From positions 186,001 to 250,000 of the forward strand of contig NZ_CP134227.1 in NCBI RefSeq assembly GCF_031656915.1: 64,000 bases of DNA, written 5' to 3'. Positions within the stretch are counted from its first letter, which is position 1; each line of letters begins with the position of its first letter. The notes under the pieces were generated by a model, which saw only the letters and a program-made list of their open reading frames with translations, did no database searches and was not told where the DNA came from. The DNA is from Nocardioides marmorisolisilvae (GTDB taxonomy: Bacteria > Actinomycetota > Actinomycetes > Propionibacteriales > Nocardioidaceae). The translations under genes were made by a program, and so were the position numbers. Shown piece by piece: positions 42,237 to 52,123 of the stretch.

Positions 42237-42662
42237 TCAGCCGCCCAGGTAAGGCGCCGCCGCGTCGACGACCCGCTGGAAGACGTCAGGGTCCAACGCC
42301 GCGCCCTCACGACGTACGGCGGCGGGGTCCAGCCGGAGCACCCGGTTGAGCCTGACCTCGCTCGGCCGTCGCCGACGGTCCCACGGACCGGAGCCGACGT
42401 CCATCCAGATCCGTCCCGCGCGGGCCTCCTGGTCGGCGTCCCGGTCGTGGTCCTTCGAGGTCAGCTGGAGGGCGACCAGCTCGGCGCCGTCGCGCGCGAT
42501 CACCAGCACCGGCCGGTCCTTGCCCTGCTCCGGGTCGTCCTCGTAGGGGACCCAGGCCCAGACCACCTCGCCGGGGTCCGGGCTCCCGTCCTTGACGGGG
42601 GAGTACGACGGCCGCCAGCGGGGAAGCACCGGCCGAACCGGGCGGATCCTGGGCAGCCTCAT
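42237..42662 (-). CDS. PemK/MazF-like type II toxin-family protein, no adjacent antitoxin
   Basis: 141 residues from ATG 42662, with the conserved MazF/PemK core PGEVVWAWVPYEDDPEQG and KDRPVLVIARDG. The N-terminus has an extra basic/proline-rich arm. Both neighbours are not antitoxins, so this is either a solitary toxin, a non-toxic homologue or an RNase of another function. Confidence 0.75.
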   Translation of the reverse strand: MRLPRIRPVRPVLPRWRPSYSPVKDGSPDPGEVVWAWVPYEDDPEQGKDRPVLVIARDGAELVALQLTSKDHDRDADQEARAGRIWMDVGSGPWDRRRRPSEVRLNRVLRLDPAAVRREGAALDPDVFQRVVDAAAPYLGG

Positions 42663-42786
42663 CGGCTCGTGCTCGGTGACGTTGGTGCGCCGGGCCGGGA
42701 GCGCCTCACGGCGCGTGGCCGCTCGTAGCGGCTGATTGTGGGACCCGGGGCTGCCGCGGCCCGACGCGACGACGACTCTACCTGCT

Positions 42787-43401
42787 TCAACCCAGCCGTC
42801 CATGGAGTTCGAGCCGACCGGCATCCTCGAGCTGTGCCGAGAGGGTCAGCAGGCGCGCGGCGGAGACGTCCCGGTCGTGGGAGCTTTCGCCGGTGACCTG
42901 CTCGGTTGCCCTCCCCGTGGCCGCCACCCGGGCGAATGCCGCCGCCCGGAACAGGGTGTCGGCGAAGTCGGAGGTGACGATGCCGGAGAGCACGGCGTCC
43001 ACCAGCGCACGGACCTCGTCGGGACCGGGCGGGTCCTCCACCCCCGAGATCGCCTCGGCGACCGGCGCCAGGGTGCGGCCGCGCTCGAACTCCCGGGCCA
43101 CGCCCACCGGATCGGCGTACACCCAGGAGCGCAGCAGGTAGAGACGCCACACGACTCCGGCCAGGCTGTCGGCCGGCGCGCCCGCCCACAGCTCCGCGAG
43201 CGTCTCCAGTCCCTCGCTCTCGGCGAGGTGGACCACCCGTTCGACCAGCGTGCTGTCGGCAGATCCACCCGCGCCGCGCACCAGTGCCTCGGCGGCGCGC
43301 TCGGCGGCCTCGGTCAGGAGGGCAGGGTCGGCCCCCGCGTCGATCTGCTCGAAGCGGGCGGCACCGGGAAGCACCGGACGATGGTGAGGTCGGTCGGTCA
43401 C
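42787..43401 (-). CDS. conserved helical protein, function unknown
   Basis: 204 residues from GTG 43401, predicted largely alpha-helical with several charged and Leu-rich helices and no transmembrane segment or signal peptide. No motif is recognised. It begins 4 bp after the lipoprotein gene on the same strand, so the two may be co-transcribed. Confidence 0.65.
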   Translation of the reverse strand: MTDRPHHRPVLPGAARFEQIDAGADPALLTEAAERAAEALVRGAGGSADSTLVERVVHLAESEGLETLAELWAGAPADSLAGVVWRLYLLRSWVYADPVGVAREFERGRTLAPVAEAISGVEDPPGPDEVRALVDAVLSGIVTSDFADTLFRAAAFARVAATGRATEQVTGESSHDRDVSAARLLTLSAQLEDAGRLELHGRLG

Positions 43402-43405
43402 GGTC

Positions 43406-44200
43406 TCAGCCCAGCAGTCCCGCGGCGGCGCGGACGCCGGCCGCGATCGGGTCCTGACCGGCGGGGTAGTTCCGGTCCTGGCCGTCGTTGTCCATGGTCA
43501 GGAGCGCCATCGTGCTGCCGTTCGCGGCCACCCCGAAACCCTGGAAGTGGCCCTGGTCACCGCCCTTGGACCAGCTGGTCACGTACCACCAGCCGCTGCC
43601 TGCGGGGAGCGGCACCGTCGCGACCTTGCCCACCCGGAAGTTCGCGCCCGGGTTCACCCGCGCGGCGCAGGTCCGGTGCCAGGACTCCAAGACCTTCTCC
43701 ACGCGCACGGCGGTCATCTGGTCCGGGAAGGTCGCCACCTGCTCGGCAGCGGTCGATCCTCCCGGACCGGTGAAGTCACGCTGGACCACACGGCTCGCTC
43801 CGATCGTGGTGAGGTCGAACTGCTGGCAGGTGCCGAACCCGTCGGCGCCGGCCCGGTGGGTCCGTCCCTGGTGCCAGGTGAAGTCGGCGTTGAGGCCGGG
43901 GAGGCCGCCCGCGCTGAGCAGGCGTGACGCCGGTCCACGCGTGCTGCCGGTCGCTGTGGAGGAGGGAGTCCCGGAGGGGGTCGTCGTCGGCGAAGGGGAC
44001 GGTGTGGCCGGGTTCGAGGAGCCCGGCTGCGAGGGAGAGTCAGCCGACCCCGACGGCTGGGTCGAGGTCCCGCCACAGCCGCCCAGCACGGTGAGTCCGG
44101 CGACGGCCGCAACCGCCAGCGCAGACGTACGTCGCGGCCGGGGACGAGTCCGGGCGCTCCCCGGACGGGGGGAGCCGGTGGCGGGCGAGGGGCGGCGCAT
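43406..44200 (-). CDS. lipoprotein with Ser/Thr/Pro-rich linker
   Basis: 264 residues from ATG 44200. A twin-Arg-like basic N-terminus, hydrophobic core and lipobox LGGC (Cys42) precede a ~45-residue Ser/Pro/Thr linker that could span the cell wall. The C-terminal ~170 residues contain Trp and several conserved Cys/Asp but no motif I can name. Divergent from the ABC substrate-binding protein. Confidence 0.75.
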   Translation of the reverse strand: MRRPSPATGSPRPGSARTRPRPRRTSALAVAAVAGLTVLGGCGGTSTQPSGSADSPSQPGSSNPATPSPSPTTTPSGTPSSTATGSTRGPASRLLSAGGLPGLNADFTWHQGRTHRAGADGFGTCQQFDLTTIGASRVVQRDFTGPGGSTAAEQVATFPDQMTAVRVEKVLESWHRTCAARVNPGANFRVGKVATVPLPAGSGWWYVTSWSKGGDQGHFQGFGVAANGSTMALLTMDNDGQDRNYPAGQDPIAAGVRAAAGLLG

Positions 44201-44274
44201 GACCACGAGCGTAGGGCGATGCTGGTCACACCCCGGTGACGGTGCCGTCCGGCGTGTTGCCGCGGTGCCCCGGC

Positions 44275-44280
44275 TATCGT
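44275..44280 (+). promoter_or_regulatory. -10 element (TATCGT) of the substrate-binding lipoprotein
   Basis: TATCGT predicts a start near 44287, just upstream of the RBS ACGAGGAG (44296-44302). Confidence 0.4.
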
Positions 44281-44307
44281 GTCGATGCCGACAGACGAGG
44301 AGCACGC

Positions 44308-45681
44308 GTGGTGAGAGTCCGTGGCCTGGCCCGGGTGGCTGCAGTGACAGCGGCGCTGGCCGTTGCCGTCGCTGGCTGCACCCCGGACGGCGAAGCGCCT
44401 CCACAGACCAAGGAGCTGGCTGGGCCGGCCCTGCTGTCCGTCGCCGTCTACGGCCCGCCGCCGGTGATCGCTGCCTACACCCGGATCGCGGCCGACTTCA
44501 CCGAGAAGAACCCCAACATCGTCGTCAACGTCAAGCCCTACGACTCGCGGGCGGCCGAGTTGAAGGCGACCCGCGAGGCGATCGCCAAGGGTCACGGCCC
44601 CAACCTGTTCCTGATCGACGGTCACGACCTCTCCGGCCTCGTTGCGGCGAAGATCACCCAGCCGGTCGACGAGCTGCTCGGAGAACGGCAGGTCGACTTC
44701 GGTGACGGTTACTCGCGCGACGCGCTCGAGGCGTTCAGCTCTGACGCGGCGCTGCAGTGCATGCCGACCGCCCAGTCGCCGCTGGTCGTCTACTACAACA
44801 CCCGCCTCGTCGACCTGACACGGGCACAGGGCCGCGACGGCAACCCGATCAGTGCCGACACGGGATGGACGTTCGAGCAGTTCGCCCGCGCCGCCCGGCA
44901 GGCCTCCCATGGTGGCCATCGCGGGGTGTACGTCGCGCCCGACCTCGACCAGGTGGCACCGTTCATCTGGTCCGGTGGCGGCCAGGTCGTGGACAACGTC
45001 GAGGCGCCCACCACGCTCACTCTCTCCTCGGGACAGAGCGTCGCCGCGTTGCAGACGCTGCTCGAGCTGGTCCGCAAGCCGCGGCTCACCTACGACCAGG
45101 ACCAGTTGGCCCGGCGCAGCGCACTCCAGCGTTTCAAGTCGGGCCAACTCGCGATGATCCTCGGCTACCGTGGGCTGACCCCCCAACTGCGCCAGCAGGA
45201 GAACCTCCACTTCGACGTCCTCCCGCTGCCCAAACTGGGCACTCGGGCGACGACCGGTGACCTGTCCGGCATGTGCATGAGCCGCAACGTCGCGGACTCC
45301 GGACAGACCGCCGACTTCCTGGCCTACCTGGTCTCCGACCCGGCGATGGCCGTGCTGGCGCGCACCGGCTACGTGATGCCCACGAACCTCTCGGTGATCA
45401 GCTCCGATGCCTTCCTCCAACCGGCCCAGATGCCGGCCTCGGCCAGCGTCTTCGCCGACCAGGTGCGCCGGATCCGGCCGCTTCCCACCACGATCGACTG
45501 GCCGCCGGTCGCGGCACTGGCCGACCGGCAGCTGAACAAGCTCTTCTACGAGCCGGTCGTCGACCCGCTGCTGCCGCGGCTGACCGCAGCCGACCAGACC
45601 TCGGCGGGCATGCTCGCCCCGCCCACGCCGTCGGGCAGCCCGTCGCCGAGCGAGTCCGGAAGTCCCACCAGCAGCCCGTAG
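44308..45681 (+). CDS. ABC-type extracellular substrate-binding lipoprotein, orphan
   Basis: 457 residues from GTG 44308 (or 44311, one codon on), with ACGAGGAG upstream. Lipobox VAGC (Cys24) anchors the protein. The mature chain resembles family 1 solute-binding proteins (sugar type), with DLSGMCMS and DQVAPFIWSGGG segments. The C-terminal ~20 residues are a Ser/Pro tail. No permease or ATPase gene is adjacent, so it must share a transporter or have a different role. Confidence 0.85.
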   Translation: MVRVRGLARVAAVTAALAVAVAGCTPDGEAPPQTKELAGPALLSVAVYGPPPVIAAYTRIAADFTEKNPNIVVNVKPYDSRAAELKATREAIAKGHGPNLFLIDGHDLSGLVAAKITQPVDELLGERQVDFGDGYSRDALEAFSSDAALQCMPTAQSPLVVYYNTRLVDLTRAQGRDGNPISADTGWTFEQFARAARQASHGGHRGVYVAPDLDQVAPFIWSGGGQVVDNVEAPTTLTLSSGQSVAALQTLLELVRKPRLTYDQDQLARRSALQRFKSGQLAMILGYRGLTPQLRQQENLHFDVLPLPKLGTRATTGDLSGMCMSRNVADSGQTADFLAYLVSDPAMAVLARTGYVMPTNLSVISSDAFLQPAQMPASASVFADQVRRIRPLPTTIDWPPVAALADRQLNKLFYEPVVDPLLPRLTAADQTSAGMLAPPTPSGSPSPSESGSPTSSP

Positions 45682-45747
45682 CGGTCGCACGGTGCGGTGC
45701 CCACGGCGCCCTTCGCCAGGGGCGGGACCGCGCTCCTGTGCTCCGGC

Positions 45748-47112
45748 TCAGTCCTCCGGGTCGGTGCGTTCGGCCTCGGCGGCGGGTACGTCCGGGTGCT
45801 CGATCGCGTCGACCAGGATCGGCGCGGTGAGCTCCACCTGCCAGGGGCGGGCACCGAGCTCGGTGAGCCGGTCGCCAACCCGTTCGACCAGCTGGGCTCC
45901 GGTGCCCTCGGGCGGTGCCCACAGCACGCGGCGCATGTAGTCAGGAGTCAGCAGGTTCTCCACCGGCACCTGTTCGGTCTCCGACATCGCGGCCAGCGCT
46001 GCCCGCGCCTTGGCCAGCCGAGCCGCGGCGACCGGGTCGCGATCGGCCCACGACCGGGCCTGTGGCGGACCATCCGGGCGCTGGTTGACCGGCGGCAGTT
46101 CGCCCTCCGGCAGGTCGCGTGCGCGGGCGATCGCGGCCACCCAGCGGTCGGCGTACCGGCGGGCGCCGCGGCCGTGGAAACCGTCGGTGCCGAGCAGGGC
46201 ACCGCGATCGGTCGGCATGGCGCGTGCGGCGGCGATCAGGGCAGCATCCGGCACGAGCCTTCCGGGAGTCACGTCACGCTCGGCGGCGATGCCGTCCCGC
46301 TCACTCCACAGCTCGCGTACGGCGGCCAGGGCACGACGGTTCTTGACCTTGTGGATCCCGGAGGTACGCCGCCACGGCTCCTGGCGCACCGCGGGCGTGA
46401 ACCCGACGAGATACTGGAACTCCTCGGCCGCCCATCGGGCCTTCCCGGCGGCCTCGAGCTCGGCGGCCAGGACGTCGCGGAGCTCGCGGAGCACCTCGAC
46501 GTCGAGGGCGGCGTACTCCAGCCAGGCCTCGGGCAGCGGACGCCGGGACCAATCGACCGCGGAGTGCTCCTTGCGCATCGACTGGCCGAGGATCGTCTCG
46601 ACCAGGGTCGCCAGCCCGACGCGCGGATAGCCCAGCAGCCGTGCGGCGTGCTCGGTGTCGAAGAGGGTCGTCGGTCGCAGGCCGACCTCGCGGAGGCAGG
46701 CCAGATCCTGGGTCGCAGCGTGCAGGATCCACTCCGCGTCGCCGATCGCCTCGTTGACCTCGGCGAGGTCAACGAAGGCGATGGGGTCGATGAGGAAGGT
46801 GCCACTGCCCTGACGCCGCAGCTGGATCAGGTAGGCACGCGCGGAGTACCGATAGCCCGACGCCCGCTCGGCGTCGAGGGCCACCGGACCGGAACCGTCG
46901 GCGAGCCGCCGGACGGCGTCATGCAGGGCGTCCGGGGTGTCGACGACTGCGGGCAGGCCGTCACGGAGGCGCAGCAGCGGCGCCGGCTCAGGTGGGGTCT
47001 CCGGCTGGGCCTGGGGCTGCATCCCGGCGTCACCGGGGGGATGGTCCTCCGACGGGGCGCCCGCTCCGGAGCCGACGGCTGAGCCCACCTCAGAGCCCGC
47101 TTCCGAGCTCAC
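45748..47112 (-). CDS. rnd: ribonuclease D-like 3'-5' exonuclease
   Basis: 454 residues from GTG 47112; the start overlaps the DUF3000 stop (GTGA). RNase D motifs VALDAERASGYRY (DxE), HAATQDLACLREVG, YAALDVEVL (YxxxD) and an HRDC domain (~residues 260-340) are seen. The first 40 residues are Ser/Gly/Ala-rich. It probably matures stable RNAs. Adjacent DUF3000 is a standard actinobacterial partner. Confidence 0.92.
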   Translation of the reverse strand: MSSEAGSEVGSAVGSGAGAPSEDHPPGDAGMQPQAQPETPPEPAPLLRLRDGLPAVVDTPDALHDAVRRLADGSGPVALDAERASGYRYSARAYLIQLRRQGSGTFLIDPIAFVDLAEVNEAIGDAEWILHAATQDLACLREVGLRPTTLFDTEHAARLLGYPRVGLATLVETILGQSMRKEHSAVDWSRRPLPEAWLEYAALDVEVLRELRDVLAAELEAAGKARWAAEEFQYLVGFTPAVRQEPWRRTSGIHKVKNRRALAAVRELWSERDGIAAERDVTPGRLVPDAALIAAARAMPTDRGALLGTDGFHGRGARRYADRWVAAIARARDLPEGELPPVNQRPDGPPQARSWADRDPVAAARLAKARAALAAMSETEQVPVENLLTPDYMRRVLWAPPEGTGAQLVERVGDRLTELGARPWQVELTAPILVDAIEHPDVPAAEAERTDPED

Positions 47113-47705
47113 TCCGCGCCGCGTTGGCCGCGGCGGCTCGGCATCGTCGCGACGCCCTCGGGCACCGGCGGCAGGCCGACCGCCGTGCACAACAGCTCCC
47201 CCCAGGCCTCGACGTGGTCGCCGAGGTCACCCTCGGGGGTCCATGAGGCGCGGATCTCCAACTGGGCGGTCGACGGCTCGTCGGCCATCGCTCCGAAGCT
47301 CTCCGACGACACGCAGGTCACGGTCCCCGACGGCGCGGCGTACGTCGCGCCGTGGGCCTCCAAGGCTTCGGTCAGCCAGGACCAGCCGACCTCTCCCAGC
47401 AGGGGATCGGTGACGAGCTCGGGGTCGATCTCCGCCCGGGCGTAGGCGACACAGCGGAACGTGCCCTGCCAGGCGTCGTTGCCCTCCGGGTCATGCAGCA
47501 GCACGATCCGGCCGGAGCCGACGTCCTCGCCGTCGACGGTCACGTCCGCGGAGAGCGCCGAGGCGAACGGCGCGATGCGCTGTGGGGCCGGCATCTCCTC
47601 GATGAAGACCTCGGACCGGAATTTCGCCGCACGGAGCTGGGAGACGGCCCGCTGGAACTCCTTCGGGGCGAGCGGCTCCCTTGTGTGCTCGGTGGGTGCG
47701 GGCAT
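47109..47705 (-). CDS. DUF3000 protein
   Basis: 198 residues. Conserved actinobacterial family, here with [20 protein letters not shown] and the [24 protein letters not shown] region in pieces. No catalytic motif is known. It is in an operon with RNase D and has TAACCT six bases upstream of its ATG, a leaderless promoter. Confidence 0.88.
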   Translation of the reverse strand: MPAPTEHTREPLAPKEFQRAVSQLRAAKFRSEVFIEEMPAPQRIAPFASALSADVTVDGEDVGSGRIVLLHDPEGNDAWQGTFRCVAYARAEIDPELVTDPLLGEVGWSWLTEALEAHGATYAAPSGTVTCVSSESFGAMADEPSTAQLEIRASWTPEGDLGDHVEAWGELLCTAVGLPPVPEGVATMPSRRGQRGAE

Positions 47706-47711
47706 GAGTTC

Positions 47712-47717
47712 AGGTTA
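47712..47717 (-). promoter_or_regulatory. leaderless promoter (TAACCT) of DUF3000/rnd
   Basis: On the minus strand TAACCT ends six bases before ATG 47705. Confidence 0.5.
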
Positions 47718-47774
47718 GGCCCGATCCGTGACTCCGGTGCCCCGACTCGCCGCCTGACCTGCGAGGATCGGGCC

Positions 47775-48827
47775 ATGGACCGTCATCCCGAGCTCTCCAG
47801 CTCCGTGTTGCTCCGGGCCGCCCGGGGCGAGCCGGCCTCGCACACTCCCGTGTGGTTCATGCGGCAGGCCGGCCGGTCGCTGCCGGAGTACCGCAAGGTC
47901 CGCGAGGGCATTGGGATGCTCGACTCCTGCATGCGCCCCGATCTCGTCACCGAGATCACCCTCCAGCCGGTCCGTCGCTACGGTGTCGACGCGGCGGTCT
48001 TCTACTCCGACATCGTCTTGCCGTTGAAGGCGGTCGGCGTCGACCTCGACATCAAGCCCGGAGTCGGGCCGGTCGTCGCGCGACCGGTGCGCACCCTCGC
48101 CGACGTCGAGGCCATCGCGGACCTGACGCCCGAGCACGTGCCATTCGTCACCGAGTCCGTGCGGCTCCTGGTGGCCGAGCTGGGCGCGACCCCGCTGATC
48201 GGGTTCGCCGGGGCGCCGTTCACCGTGGCCTCCTACCTCGTCGAGGGCGGGCCCTCGAAGGACCACGCCCGCACCAAGGCGCTGATGTTCGGCGCGCCGG
48301 ACGTGTGGGACGCGCTGATGCGCAAGATCGCCGGCATCGCCGCCGACTACCTCGAGGTCCAGGTGGCCGCGGGTGCCTCTGCCGTCCAGCTCTTCGACTC
48401 GTGGGCCGGAGCGCTGACTCGTGCGGACTACGAGGCGTTCGTGCTGCCGTACTCCCGCACCGCGCTCGAGCGGGCCGGTCGGCTCGGGGTGCCGCGGATC
48501 CACTTCGGCGTGGGGACGGGGGAGATCCTCGACCTGATGGGCGCCGCCGGTGCCGACGTCGTCGGGGTCGACTGGCGGGTCCCTCTCGCCGAGGGCGTAC
48601 GACGAGCCGGTGCCGACGGCACCCGGCGGGCCGTCCAGGGCAATCTCGACCCGACGCTGGTGTTCGCACCGACCGAGGTGATGCTCGAGCGGGCCCGTGG
48701 CGTCCTGGATGCGGGCGCAACCGCACCGGGCCACATCTTCAACCTGGGCCACGGCGTGATCCCGTCGACCGACCCGGACCAGCTGGCCAGGCTCACCGAT
48801 TTCGTCCACGAGCAGTCCACACACTGA
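47775..48827 (+). CDS. hemE: uroporphyrinogen decarboxylase
   Basis: 350 residues from ATG 47775. The signature [14 protein letters not shown] with substrate-binding arginines, catalytic Asp in FYSDIVLPL and [12 protein letters not shown] are intact. HemE makes coproporphyrinogen III, the branch point to the coproporphyrin-dependent haem route used here with hemY and hemQ. Divergent RNase D/DUF3000 is a standard actinobacterial neighbour. Confidence 0.96.
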   Translation: MDRHPELSSSVLLRAARGEPASHTPVWFMRQAGRSLPEYRKVREGIGMLDSCMRPDLVTEITLQPVRRYGVDAAVFYSDIVLPLKAVGVDLDIKPGVGPVVARPVRTLADVEAIADLTPEHVPFVTESVRLLVAELGATPLIGFAGAPFTVASYLVEGGPSKDHARTKALMFGAPDVWDALMRKIAGIAADYLEVQVAAGASAVQLFDSWAGALTRADYEAFVLPYSRTALERAGRLGVPRIHFGVGTGEILDLMGAAGADVVGVDWRVPLAEGVRRAGADGTRRAVQGNLDPTLVFAPTEVMLERARGVLDAGATAPGHIFNLGHGVIPSTDPDQLARLTDFVHEQSTH

Positions 48828-48857
48828 TCTCCTGCGACGCGCAACCCCGGGAAGCCC

Positions 48858-49805
48858 TCAGGACAGGGCGTGGCGTCGACGGCGGCGGACCACCAGCCAC
48901 GCGGGCCCGAGCAGCACGGCGCCGAGGAGGGCGAAGGGCAGGACTGCACCGACCGCGGTGAGCACACCGGCGGCCACGCGGGTCAGCGCGTGCCAGCCGT
49001 CGCTCAGTCCGCCCACGAAGCCGCTGTGGCTCACCGGCGCGGGGGCGGCCCGGCCGGTCCGCTGGATCGTCATCGTGATGGTGGACAGCGAGGTCTGGTC
49101 GGCCAGGTACTTCTGCTGGCGCTCCAGTGAGTCGAGCCGTGCTTGACGCTTGGACAGCTGAGCCTCGATGGACATGATCTGTCCGATCGTGGTGGCCCGG
49201 GCGTAGAGGCGTTCGATGCTGCGCACGCTCGCGCGCTGGGCGCGCACCCGCGCGGCGACGTCGAGCACCTGGGTGGTCACGTCCTGGGCCGACTGCTGCC
49301 GGTGCCGCAGGGTCCCGACCCGCGACAGGGAGTCCATCGCGGCGTCGAACGACTTCGACGGGACCCGCAGGGTGAGGTCGACGGTGCGCAGTCGGCCGTG
49401 TCGGTCGGAGGTCGCCTCCTCGTCGGCGACGAAGCCGGCGAATCCCTTCGCCAACGCCTCGGCACGCTGGCGGGCATCGGCGACAGCTCGGGTGGTCAGG
49501 TCGAGCGAGCCGGTGGCGATCACCTTGCGGTCGATCACGGAGGGGGCCGATGCGTCCGTCGTACGCGTCCCGAAGTCTGCTTTGCCAGCCTGCGGCGGTG
49601 AGGGCGTCGCGATGCCGAGCGAGTCCATCCGGGCGGCGTGTGTGGACGACCCACCCGAGGCAGCAGAGCTGGTAGCCGGGGACCCGCCACACGCGGCCGC
49701 CGCGAACAAGGCCGTGAGCGCGGCCGTGATGCCGAGTGCGCGCCGGGCCCGGCTCCGTGGCCCGCTGGCCTGCCGGCCTGAGCCCCTGGTGTCCCTGATG
49801 TCCAT
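48858..49805 (-). CDS. DUF4349 lipoprotein
   Basis: 315 residues from ATG 49805. Signal peptide with a lipobox-like AAAC (Cys39), a DUF4349 domain (DLTTRAVADARQRAEALAKG, seen in parts; later coiled segment), and a C-terminal transmembrane helix with a basic tail. The family is often near haem genes in actinobacteria; function unknown. It lies between hemE and hemY on the opposite strand. Confidence 0.85.
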   Translation of the reverse strand: MDIRDTRGSGRQASGPRSRARRALGITAALTALFAAAACGGSPATSSAASGGSSTHAARMDSLGIATPSPPQAGKADFGTRTTDASAPSVIDRKVIATGSLDLTTRAVADARQRAEALAKGFAGFVADEEATSDRHGRLRTVDLTLRVPSKSFDAAMDSLSRVGTLRHRQQSAQDVTTQVLDVAARVRAQRASVRSIERLYARATTIGQIMSIEAQLSKRQARLDSLERQQKYLADQTSLSTITMTIQRTGRAAPAPVSHSGFVGGLSDGWHALTRVAAGVLTAVGAVLPFALLGAVLLGPAWLVVRRRRRHALS

Positions 49806-49872
49806 GGCGGTCCGACGCAGCGGGAGCGCCACCGGTTCCCGCAGGGACGGCCCGGAGTGGCACAGTGTCCGC

Positions 49873-51297
49873 GTGAGTGCATCCGGACGGTCGGTGGTCG
49901 TCGTGGGCGGTGGCATCTCGGGCCTGGCCGCAGCGCTCGCCCTGCGCGAGCGACTCCCCGACGCCGAGATCACCGTGCTCGAGGGCGCGCCGCGCATCGG
50001 AGGCAAGCTGCAGCGCGCTGAGGTCGGTGGGGTCACGGTCGACGTGGGCGCGGAGGCGATGCTGAACCGCCGCCCCGAGGCGACCGCGCTCGCCCGGGCG
50101 GTGGGTCTGGCCGACGAGCTGGTGCACCCGCTGACGACCACGGCCTACCTGTGGAACCGCAACCGGCTGGTGCCGATGCCGCGCACGCTGATGGGCGTTC
50201 CCGGCGACGCCAAGGCGCTCGACGGCGTGCTCTCCCGGGCAGGGCAGGCCAGGGCTGCGCTCGAGCCGAGGCTGCCCGCAACCGAGCTGGCGGGCGCCGA
50301 CATCAGCATCGGGCGGCTGGTCGAGGAGCGTTTCGGCAAGGAGGTCGTGGATCGGCTCGTGGAGCCCCTTCTGGGCGGGGTGTACGCCGGGCACGCCCGG
50401 GAGATCTCCGCGCGGGCCGCCGTACCCCAGGTCGTCGCGCTGCTCGAGAAGGACCGATCCCTGACCCGTGCCGCAGCGGCGGCGCTGGCCGTACCGGCCG
50501 GGGAGGTGCCGGTGTTCGCCGGCATCCGCGGCGGGCTCGGCCGCCTCCCGGAGGCGGTGGCAGCTGCCTCGGGTGCCACGGTCCTGACCGGCTCCACCGC
50601 GCGGGACCTGGCCCGGCGGACCGATGGCGGCTGGCACGTGGTGGTGGGCGAGACGAGGGACCCGCGGCTGGTGGCAGCCGACGCCGTCGTCCTGGCCACC
50701 CCGGCGCGCCCGACGGCGCGGCTGCTCAGCGACGTCGCGCCGACCGCGGCGCTCGAGCTGGCCCGCATCGACTACGCCTCGATGGCGATCGTGACGCTGG
50801 CGTTCCCAGCGCACGACTTCCCGCCGGTGGGAGGCTCGGGCTTCCTGGCGCCGCCGGTGGACGGACATGTGGTCAAGGCAGCCACGTTCTCGCACCAGAA
50901 GTGGAACTGGGTGGCACAGGCTGGCCGGCGCGGAGACGGTGCCGACGTGGCGGTGATGCGCTGCTCGATCGGCCGGCACGGTGAGGAGGAGGTGCTCCAG
51001 GTCGGCGATGAGGACCTTGTCGCCGCCGCGGTGGCGGACCTGGGTCGGGCGATCGGGCTGTCAGTGGCGCCGGTGGACAGCCACGTGCAGCGCTGGGGCG
51101 GCGCGCTACCGCAGTACACCGTGGGACACCTGGACCGGATCGCGACCGTGCGCGCCGACCTCGAGGGTGTGACCGGCCTGGCCGTCTGTGGTGCGGCGTA
51201 CGACGGGCTGGGCCTGCCTGCCTGCATCGGCTCTGCTCGCCGGGCCGCCGACAAGGTCGTGGCGGACCTTCGGGCCCGGGAGGCGTCGGCGAGCTGA
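49873..51297 (+). CDS. hemY: coproporphyrinogen/protoporphyrinogen oxidase (HemY/CgoX)
   Basis: 474 residues from GTG 49873. FAD-binding [18 protein letters not shown] and [21 protein letters not shown] (in pieces) start the protein, with a C-terminal FAD-contact [14 protein letters not shown]. In actinobacteria the enzyme oxidises coproporphyrinogen III to coproporphyrin III. Its 3' end is duplicated in degenerate form in the spacer before hemQ. Confidence 0.93.
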   Translation: MSASGRSVVVVGGGISGLAAALALRERLPDAEITVLEGAPRIGGKLQRAEVGGVTVDVGAEAMLNRRPEATALARAVGLADELVHPLTTTAYLWNRNRLVPMPRTLMGVPGDAKALDGVLSRAGQARAALEPRLPATELAGADISIGRLVEERFGKEVVDRLVEPLLGGVYAGHAREISARAAVPQVVALLEKDRSLTRAAAAALAVPAGEVPVFAGIRGGLGRLPEAVAAASGATVLTGSTARDLARRTDGGWHVVVGETRDPRLVAADAVVLATPARPTARLLSDVAPTAALELARIDYASMAIVTLAFPAHDFPPVGGSGFLAPPVDGHVVKAATFSHQKWNWVAQAGRRGDGADVAVMRCSIGRHGEEEVLQVGDEDLVAAAVADLGRAIGLSVAPVDSHVQRWGGALPQYTVGHLDRIATVRADLEGVTGLAVCGAAYDGLGLPACIGSARRAADKVVADLRAREASAS

Positions 51298-51364
51298 CCG
51301 GCTGGGCCCGGCGCCCCGCATCGGCTCTGCTCACCAGGCCGCCGTCGGGGTCTTGGCGGACCTT
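51224..51364. repeat. degenerate 47-bp duplication of the hemY 3' end in the hemY-hemQ spacer
   Basis: 51224-51270 (inside hemY) and 51318-51364 (spacer) match at 41 of 47 positions, e.g. GCATCGGCTCTGCTC in both. In the hemQ frame the second copy reads [14 protein letters not shown], mirroring the HemY end [14 protein letters not shown]. It is a tandem duplication of the gene's 3' end placed upstream of hemQ. Confidence 0.85.
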
Positions 51365-51391
51365 GAGACAATGGATGTGAAGGAGGCGGGC

Positions 51392-52078
51392 ATGAAGAAG
51401 GCACGCGAGCTCAATGACGTGATCCGCTACACGATGTGGTCGGTGTTCCGGCTACGAGACGTGTTCGGCGAGGTCGAGCGGGACGAGGAGATCTCCGAGG
51501 TCGAGGAGCTGCTGGGCAAGCTGGCGGCCGAGGACGTCGTCGTCCGAGGGCTGTACGACGTGTCCGGGCTGCGTGCCGACGCCGACCTGATGATCTGGTG
51601 GCACGCAGAGTCCTCCGACGCCCTCCAGGACGCCTACAACCGGTTCCGGCGCACCCGGGTCGGCCGCCGGATGGAGCCGGTGTGGTCGCAGACAGCCCTG
51701 CACCGGCCGGCCGAGTTCAACAAGAGCCACATCCCGGCCTTCCTGGCCGAGGAGGAGGCGCGGGGCTACGTCGCCGTCTACCCGTTCGTGCGGTCCTACG
51801 ACTGGTACCTCCTCGAGGATGCCGAGCGTCGCTCGCTGCTCGCCGAGCACGGCCGGATGGCGCGGGAGTACCCCGACGTGCGCGCGAACACCGTGCCGGC
51901 CTTCGCGCTCGGCGACTACGAGTGGATCCTCGCCTTCGAGGCCGACGAGCTGGACCGGATCGTCGACCTGATGAGGCACCTGCGCGGGTCGGAGACCCGT
52001 CGCCATGTCCGCATCGAGATCCCCTTCTACACCGGCAAGCGGCGCGGCACGCGCGAACTCTTCACCGCGCTGCCCTGA
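51392..52078 (+). CDS. hemQ: coproheme decarboxylase (HemQ/ChdC)
   Basis: 228 residues from ATG 51392, which has AAGGAGG five bases upstream; ATG 51371 is less likely. The catalytic Tyr130 ([13 protein letters not shown]), distal His113 (FNKSHIP) and proximal His153 (LAEHGRM) are spaced like the corresponding residues of the Corynebacterium diphtheriae enzyme. It uses H2O2 to turn coproheme into haem b. Last gene of the haem group. Confidence 0.95.
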   Translation: MKKARELNDVIRYTMWSVFRLRDVFGEVERDEEISEVEELLGKLAAEDVVVRGLYDVSGLRADADLMIWWHAESSDALQDAYNRFRRTRVGRRMEPVWSQTALHRPAEFNKSHIPAFLAEEEARGYVAVYPFVRSYDWYLLEDAERRSLLAEHGRMAREYPDVRANTVPAFALGDYEWILAFEADELDRIVDLMRHLRGSETRRHVRIEIPFYTGKRRGTRELFTALP

Positions 52079-52123
52079 GCATCCGCGCTCGAGGCAGCCA
52101 CCGCCGGCCGCGGCCGGGCGCTC

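Noticed and set aside
48793-50979. Large minus-strand frame spanning the DUF4349/hemY region.
   Set aside because: It crosses two genes whose real frames are well supported by motifs; amino-acid composition is typical of a shadow frame.
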